DNA of 64,000 nt from Chitinophagaceae bacterium (GTDB lineage: Bacteria > Bacteroidota > Bacteroidia > Chitinophagales > Chitinophagaceae). A program made the position numbers and the translations under genes. Positions 59,628-64,000 of this stretch are shown piece by piece. Within the stretch, counting starts at the first letter, position 1. Each line of letters starts with the position of its first letter. The notes beneath the pieces are model-generated. The model was not told where the DNA came from and did not search any database. It was given only the letters and a program-made list of their open reading frames with translations. The stretch covers positions 930,001 to 994,000 of the forward strand of contig JADJPV010000001.1 of NCBI GenBank assembly GCA_016713085.1, read 5' to 3'.

Positions 59628-60680
59628 ATGTTTAATTCCCGTCAACTTACACCGGTACAGGTTGCAGCAATCACTGCCTTCACCATTTCATTACTGGTAG
59701 GAATTGCCAACTACTATTTTATTAAGAGCTGGTGGATAGCAATTGTATCATTTGCTGTTTTATTCCTCATCAGTTACCTGCTTATCCGTTATTTTACTGA
59801 ACGGTTTATTTACCGCCACATCAAACTTATTTATAAATTCATTGCACAAACAAAAGCCACCAAACGGGAAGAGTTTTTTAATAAATCACTATTACCCGAA
59901 AAAAGTTTGCAGGAAGTAAGCGAAGAAGTGGAAAAATGGGCCGAGCAGAAAAAACAGGAAGTGGAAATTCTGAAACAGAACGAACAGTTCAGGAAAGAAT
60001 TTTTGCAAAACCTGAGTCATGAATTAAAGACCCCCATTTTTGCAGTACAGGGTTATGTTGATACATTGCTCAGCGGCGCCATGCAGAAAGAAGAGGTGGC
60101 TAAAAAATTCCTGCTTAATACATCAAGAAATATTGACCGGCTGGTGAATCTTGTAGATGACCTGGATGAGATATCGAAATTAGAAAGCGGGGAACAATTG
60201 CTCTACAAAGAAAATTTTGTAATCCAGGATCTTATTAAAGATGTGTTTGATGCACTTTCACTGAAAGCAAGTGAGAAGAATATTAAACTCAGCATAAAAA
60301 AAGGTTGTGAAATTCCGATAACTGTTTATGCCGATAAAGAAAAAATCAGGATGGTATTTATCAACCTGGTTGACAATGCCATCAAATATGGCAAACAGAA
60401 CGGAGCAATTGTTTTCAGTGCATACAAACCCAATTTTGCCAACATCCTCATTGAAATAAGTGACGATGGTTTTGGAATTGCTGAAGAACATCTCACCCGG
60501 ATATTCGAACGCTTTTACCGCACCGATCTGGCCCGCAGCAGAAAAGAAGGCGGCAGTGGTTTAGGACTTTCTATCTGCAAACACATCATTGAAGCACACG
60601 GACAAATCATGCATGTACGCAGCACGCTTGATGTAGGCACTACTTTTGGTTTTACCCTCGAAGAAAGAAAAGAACTCTAA
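59628..60680 (+). CDS. Sensor histidine kinase (PhoR-like)
   Basis: 350 residues. Two N-terminal helices (about 12-32 and 36-56) with almost no periplasmic loop, so it may sense a membrane or partner signal. H-box LSHELKTP with phospho-acceptor His131; N box VFINLVDNAIKYG; G boxes ISDDGFGIAEEH and GGSGLGLSI. Follows the response regulator and should phosphorylate it. The short sensor and partner type resemble PhoR, but the stimulus is not shown by sequence. Confidence 0.93.
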   Translation: MFNSRQLTPVQVAAITAFTISLLVGIANYYFIKSWWIAIVSFAVLFLISYLLIRYFTERFIYRHIKLIYKFIAQTKATKREEFFNKSLLPEKSLQEVSEEVEKWAEQKKQEVEILKQNEQFRKEFLQNLSHELKTPIFAVQGYVDTLLSGAMQKEEVAKKFLLNTSRNIDRLVNLVDDLDEISKLESGEQLLYKENFVIQDLIKDVFDALSLKASEKNIKLSIKKGCEIPITVYADKEKIRMVFINLVDNAIKYGKQNGAIVFSAYKPNFANILIEISDDGFGIAEEHLTRIFERFYRTDLARSRKEGGSGLGLSICKHIIEAHGQIMHVRSTLDVGTTFGFTLEERKEL

Positions 60681-60707
60681 AAAAAAGCCCCCCTGAAGAA
60701 TCAGGGC
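60679..60707. terminator. Hairpin next to the kinase stop codon
   Basis: Stem CCCTGA / TCAGGG, loop AGAA, flanked by A8 (coding end of the kinase). The A run gives a T tract on the - strand, so its best terminator reading is leftward; it may also fold in the + transcript. Confidence 0.4.
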
Positions 60708-60845
60708 GACAACATGAGAAAATGAACTCTTGATTGCTAATCTCTTAAAAATGATCTTATCGAAGCAGAACAAAGATGACCATCCTGCTTTACCGGAGTA
60801 TTACCCCATCATGTATTAATTGTTATTTCGCAAATCATCATACTG

Positions 60846-60877
60846 AAAAAAAAGACGCCCCCTGGGAACAGGAGGCG
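60846..60877 (-). terminator. Second hairpin with T8 on the - strand
   Basis: Stem CGCCCCCTG / CAGGAGGCG with one mismatch, loop GGAA, followed on the - strand by T8 after two bases. No gene ends directly here, so it may terminate a short untranslated RNA or act as backup. Confidence 0.45.
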
Positions 60878-61035
60878 GAATAAAGGATACTTGCTTAAGG
60901 AAATCCTTGAAATATTTTTTATCAAATCATAAATCGCTGCAATCTGATCTTTTGCTGTTACCAAATAATGAATGAATAATTATCACTTTGTTATGTAAGC
61001 ATTGCTGCTGCGCAGTTAAATGATCAATCAGGAAT

Positions 61036-61063
61036 AAAAAAGCATCCATCGAATGATGGATGC
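61036..61063 (-). terminator. Terminator of the beta-helix lipoprotein gene
   Basis: Nine-base perfect stem GCATCCATC / GATGGATGC, four-base loop, followed on the - strand by T6. Lies 20 bases after the stop at 61083. Confidence 0.85.
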
Positions 61064-61082
61064 TGCTATTGAAAAATTCTTT

Positions 61083-62576
61083 TTACTTATTGTAGTTAAA
61101 TTTTGTCCATCCTTTCCACCAGCTTGCCAGTTCACCTGCAGGTGCAACACCACCACGGAAGGTTACTGTTTTATCAAAGAAGGTATCACCGGTAAATTTA
61201 GTATCTGTAAATCCACCACCTGTACGGATTCTGATAGCAGCGGCTGATCCGCCAGAACCAAATGGTGTGGGATCAGGTGCACTATAGTTAAACGGCTGGA
61301 TAAGGTTTGCTTCAGAGGCATTTGTAAGAAAGTCATTACCATAAAATGGCTTCGTCATCCAATCTAAAAAACTGGCGTCGTCTTTTACTGTGTTTGTCGG
61401 AATAGTAGGTGGGGGTGTACCTGGCAGACTAAACCGGGTATTAGTGCCACAGCCTGCTACTGTTATATTTCTTAATCTCAAAGTACTGTCTTCGATATTT
61501 AAAGCCGTCCATGTTCCTGTTGACACATCAACTTCAATACCTCTTGGCCAGCCCATGAAAATTGAATTAAAAATTGAAATGCCTGAATTTCTTCTGATAT
61601 GCGTACCTCCTCTGAAAAGTGTACTGCCGACATTGGTTAATGTAGCTCTTGGCCCTATGGCCGTGATATTGCTGAATACAGCTGTTGTTTTTGGGGTAAT
61701 AACTGTACCACTTGAATTATTATCACTTTCAAAAGCTTCTGAACTGGAAATATCAGCAATCAGTGAATCACGGATAATCAAACCAAACTGTACCTTACCG
61801 CTGTAACCGTTATCTGTATCAAAATCATCATCCTGTGTTTTATAAGCAATCAGGTATTTTGCATTCACTGTGCCGCCAAACCACTCATAAGCATCATCTT
61901 TAGCATATACCACCTGGATATGATCAAGAGTTGTACCGCTTCCTACGGCTGCCAATGTAAGACTGTTGATTTCTTTATCAGGTTGAAATGCATAACCTGC
62001 AAACTCAATACGTACATACTGTAAGGTACCGGAGTTATCATTGGCAATTGGCGCTGGTGCTACTGCATCACCTGATCCGCCCAAACCATCACCGTTTGCA
62101 TTATCAATTCCACCTTCTACCTGGATAAGGCCTGCAATACCATTGAAAGCGGTATTCACCGGCGCTTTTCCTAAAATCACAATTCCGCCCCAGTCACCCG
62201 ATTGTGGATTAGGCGAAGCTGAAGTAAACACAATTGGTTCTGATGCAGTTCCGATAGCGCTGATCTTTGATCCACGTGTAATAATCAACGCAGCCACATC
62301 AGCACCGCTGAAAGAGCCTTTAATGGTTGTTCCTGCTTCAATGGTCATGGTATGGTTACCTACCATATACACCAACCCCTTCAGGATATAAGTATTTTTC
62401 TTACGCAGAATAGTATCAGCATTAATACGGCCTTGTAACGTAATGGTTTCACCGGTTGTTGCACCGCCACCACCATTTACAATCACAACCTGTATTTCGC
62501 CGTCCGTCTCAATTTTTCTGCAACCGGTGAAGGCAATTGCTGCAATGGCGAACAGATATAAAATGTACTTTTTCAT
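61083..62576 (-). CDS. Beta-helix lipoprotein, partner of the TonB-dependent receptor
   Basis: 497 residues. Lipobox IAFTGC (Cys19). The mature protein is a repetitive beta-helix type: ITLQGRINADTILRKKNTYIL, MTIEAGTTIKG, IITRGSKISAIG, PIVFTSASPNP, GDWGGIVILGKAPVN, LQYVRIEFAGYAF, DAYEWFGGTVNAKYLIAYKTQDDDFDTD, ISSSEAFESDNNSS. No T9SS domain. Follows the TonB receptor gene by 29 bases on the same strand, like SusD-type partners, though it is not a SusD homologue. Likely outer-surface ligand-binding protein; ligand unknown. Confidence 0.85.
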   Translation of the reverse strand: MKKYILYLFAIAAIAFTGCRKIETDGEIQVVIVNGGGGATTGETITLQGRINADTILRKKNTYILKGLVYMVGNHTMTIEAGTTIKGSFSGADVAALIITRGSKISAIGTASEPIVFTSASPNPQSGDWGGIVILGKAPVNTAFNGIAGLIQVEGGIDNANGDGLGGSGDAVAPAPIANDNSGTLQYVRIEFAGYAFQPDKEINSLTLAAVGSGTTLDHIQVVYAKDDAYEWFGGTVNAKYLIAYKTQDDDFDTDNGYSGKVQFGLIIRDSLIADISSSEAFESDNNSSGTVITPKTTAVFSNITAIGPRATLTNVGSTLFRGGTHIRRNSGISIFNSIFMGWPRGIEVDVSTGTWTALNIEDSTLRLRNITVAGCGTNTRFSLPGTPPPTIPTNTVKDDASFLDWMTKPFYGNDFLTNASEANLIQPFNYSAPDPTPFGSGGSAAAIRIRTGGGFTDTKFTGDTFFDKTVTFRGGVAPAGELASWWKGWTKFNYNK

Positions 62577-62605
62577 TTCTCTATTTTTAAATTTTAATGT
62601 AATGG

Positions 62606-64000
62606 TTATAATGAATAATTAAATGTGATGCTGAATGTGGTACCTGATCTTCTTGTAAAACGGTATGCATCTGTATCTTTCTGGAATGAATTTTTATCAT
62701 CTGCATTCTGATAGAAATACTGTGTTGCATTCAGGATATCTGAAATACTCAAACGCAGTTCAGCTTTATCCTTAATCAGCTTCTTGCTGATCTGGAAATC
62801 AAGCAAAGCTCTTGGTGCTTCATAAATATTAGGCGATCCTGCACCTGCTGTTAAATCACCAACGAGGTAAATTCTTGGTCCCACCTGGTTAAATAAAATA
62901 GTACTGCTGAGCCCGGCTTTTTCCAGGTCATACAACAAACCAACATTGAATAAGTAAGGAGACTGTCCTTGTAGCGGACGGCTGATATTAAACACTGCAT
63001 CTTTTACTTTACTGTTGATATAAGCAGCATTTGCCTGAAAGGTGAAATTCTTTAATCCCCCTGTTATAAAATCAAGTTTTTTCCTGATCTCAATTTCAGC
63101 TCCGTAGGTATTCGCTTCGCTTGCATTCTGATAACTGAACGTACTTGAACCGCCAATTCCCTCATTAAACAACTGCTCAATAGGATTGATAAAATTTTTG
63201 TAGAATATACCTACTGTAAAAACCTCACCCGCTTTCCTGTAAAGCTCATACCGCAGATCAAGGTTGGTGATCTTGGTTCTTTTAAGTAAAGGATTACCCT
63301 GAACAGAAGCGTTCAATTCAAAATCATACAGATTCAGGAATGAAAGTTCACGAAGCTCCGGACGGATAACTGTTTGAGAAGCTGATAAACGGATATTTGT
63401 TTTTGTGTTCAGTTTAAAAGTTGCATTCATACCCGGCAAAAAGTCAATCACCTGTGTATGTGTGTGACGTGGGTCCCACTTCTTTACGCTTCCAACCAAC
63501 TGATCAAAATGTTCAACACGTAAACCCCAAACAACACGTAAACCCTGTTTAAACTGGTTATCGAACTGTATAAACCCTGCATTCAGAATGGTGTTGGCCA
63601 TGTAGCGGAATGTTTTACCCTTGATGGCATCAAAACCAAACTTATTTCCTGTACCATCTCCAAAATTTTCAGGATTAAACACTGTTTCAGCAGGCAATAA
63701 GGTTAATACCGGATTATCTAAAGGAAGGTAGTTGGCAAAAAGCTGTGCATCATACAAACGGTCTTTAATCTGCAGCATATAACCGCCTTTAATCGCCTGC
63801 TTCTGATTGAAGAGATTGAAGCTGTAGTTTAAATCACCACCTGCTGTATAAATATAATCGCTGAGTGTTTGATAGATACGGCTTCCGCTTTGCTGTGAAA
63901 GTGAATTCGAAATCAGCAAACGGAAAGGATCCTGCGTATTGGTAAATCTTGAATAGGCAAGTCTGCGCTGATCAGGCACATAACCATCGAGAATATTGAA
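62606..64000 (-). CDS. TonB-dependent receptor, C-terminal part, 5' end outside window
   Basis: At least 464 residues of outer-membrane beta barrel. Typical strands: GLRVEHFDQLVGS, FLPGMNATFKLNTKTNIRLSASQTVIRPELREL, NLDLRYELYRKAGEVFTVGIFYKNFINPIEQ, GAEIEIRKKLDF, FNVGLLYDLEKAGL; ends TFSITFNYSL. The plug and TonB box lie beyond base 64000. The frame is open to the edge (reading FNILDGYVPDQRR). Imports a large or scarce ligand with the downstream beta-helix lipoprotein. Confidence 0.92.
   Translation of the reverse strand, partial: FNILDGYVPDQRRLAYSRFTNTQDPFRLLISNSLSQQSGSRIYQTLSDYIYTAGGDLNYSFNLFNQKQAIKGGYMLQIKDRLYDAQLFANYLPLDNPVLTLLPAETVFNPENFGDGTGNKFGFDAIKGKTFRYMANTILNAGFIQFDNQFKQGLRVVWGLRVEHFDQLVGSVKKWDPRHTHTQVIDFLPGMNATFKLNTKTNIRLSASQTVIRPELRELSFLNLYDFELNASVQGNPLLKRTKITNLDLRYELYRKAGEVFTVGIFYKNFINPIEQLFNEGIGGSSTFSYQNASEANTYGAEIEIRKKLDFITGGLKNFTFQANAAYINSKVKDAVFNISRPLQGQSPYLFNVGLLYDLEKAGLSSTILFNQVGPRIYLVGDLTAGAGSPNIYEAPRALLDFQISKKLIKDKAELRLSISDILNATQYFYQNADDKNSFQKDTDAYRFTRRSGTTFSITFNYSL

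Larger units (their letters stand above)
60681..61082. other. Intergenic region with three hairpins
   Basis: About 400 bases without a supported gene. Contains hairpins at 60679-60707, 60846-60877 and 61036-61063, all with A-tracts on the left, hence terminator-like for the - strand. No clear small ORF or promoter box between them. Confidence 0.5.

Noticed and set aside
1..64000. CRISPR arrays, IS elements, prophage or integrases
   Set aside because: No regularly spaced direct repeats, transposase or phage genes were seen by eye.

Overview
The window looks like a chromosomal segment of a Bacteroidota bacterium, most likely family Chitinophagaceae (inferred, no search run). Evidence: roughly 40% GC; many promoters with the Bacteroidota -7 element TAnnTTTG placed a few bases to about 35 bases before the start codon; gliding genes gldF and gldG; a fused murF-alr gene; the acpP-fabF-rnc cluster; and at least six large secreted proteins ending in a type IX secretion (T9SS) type A sorting domain.

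Layout. 1-2082: a secreted beta-rich protein (-), running off the left edge. 2364-10030 (+): gldF, gldG, a TerC-family membrane protein, murF-alr, lspA and a lipoprotein. 10073-23695 (-): four secreted T9SS cargo genes, namely a 1156-residue adhesin-like protein, a 1412-residue protein with DUF11-like and thrombospondin-type-3 calcium repeats, an M1 aminopeptidase and a second adhesin-like paralogue. 24009-27008 (+): a sugar/sorbosone-dehydrogenase-like T9SS protein. 27081-41121: mostly metabolism (fumC, GH29 fucosidase, a B12-binding protein with a crotonase, a GT39-like membrane glycosyltransferase, an aldo/keto reductase, an uncharacterised ABC exporter, gltX, a DUF6569/ARPP-1-like protein with a polysaccharide deacetylase, a lipoprotein). 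41287-45193: tatD, tRNA-Ser(GGA), rnc, fabF, acpP and a GNAT acetyltransferase. 45407-47752: the third adhesin-like paralogue. 47819-52026 (-): atpB-E-F-H-A without atpG. 52115-64000: a nucleotidyltransferase with a small partner, a PepSY-like lipoprotein, an ABC exporter, a DUF5690 membrane protein behind a secreted protein with a possible caspase-like His/Cys pair, a PhoB/PhoR-like two-component system, and a beta-helix lipoprotein next to a partial TonB-dependent receptor.

Common thread: much of the window builds and exports the cell surface (Gld, LspA, T9SS cargo, ABC exporters, MurF-Alr, TonB receptor), interleaved with housekeeping genes.

Major caveat: about 17 single-base frameshifts were found by reading through neighbouring frames. 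Nearly all lie in homopolymer runs and they hit essential genes (atpA, atpF, atpB, murF-alr). One in-frame TGA interrupts the M1 peptidase. The homopolymer pattern points to sequencing error rather than real pseudogenes. Broken genes are therefore annotated as single loci with the break position stated.
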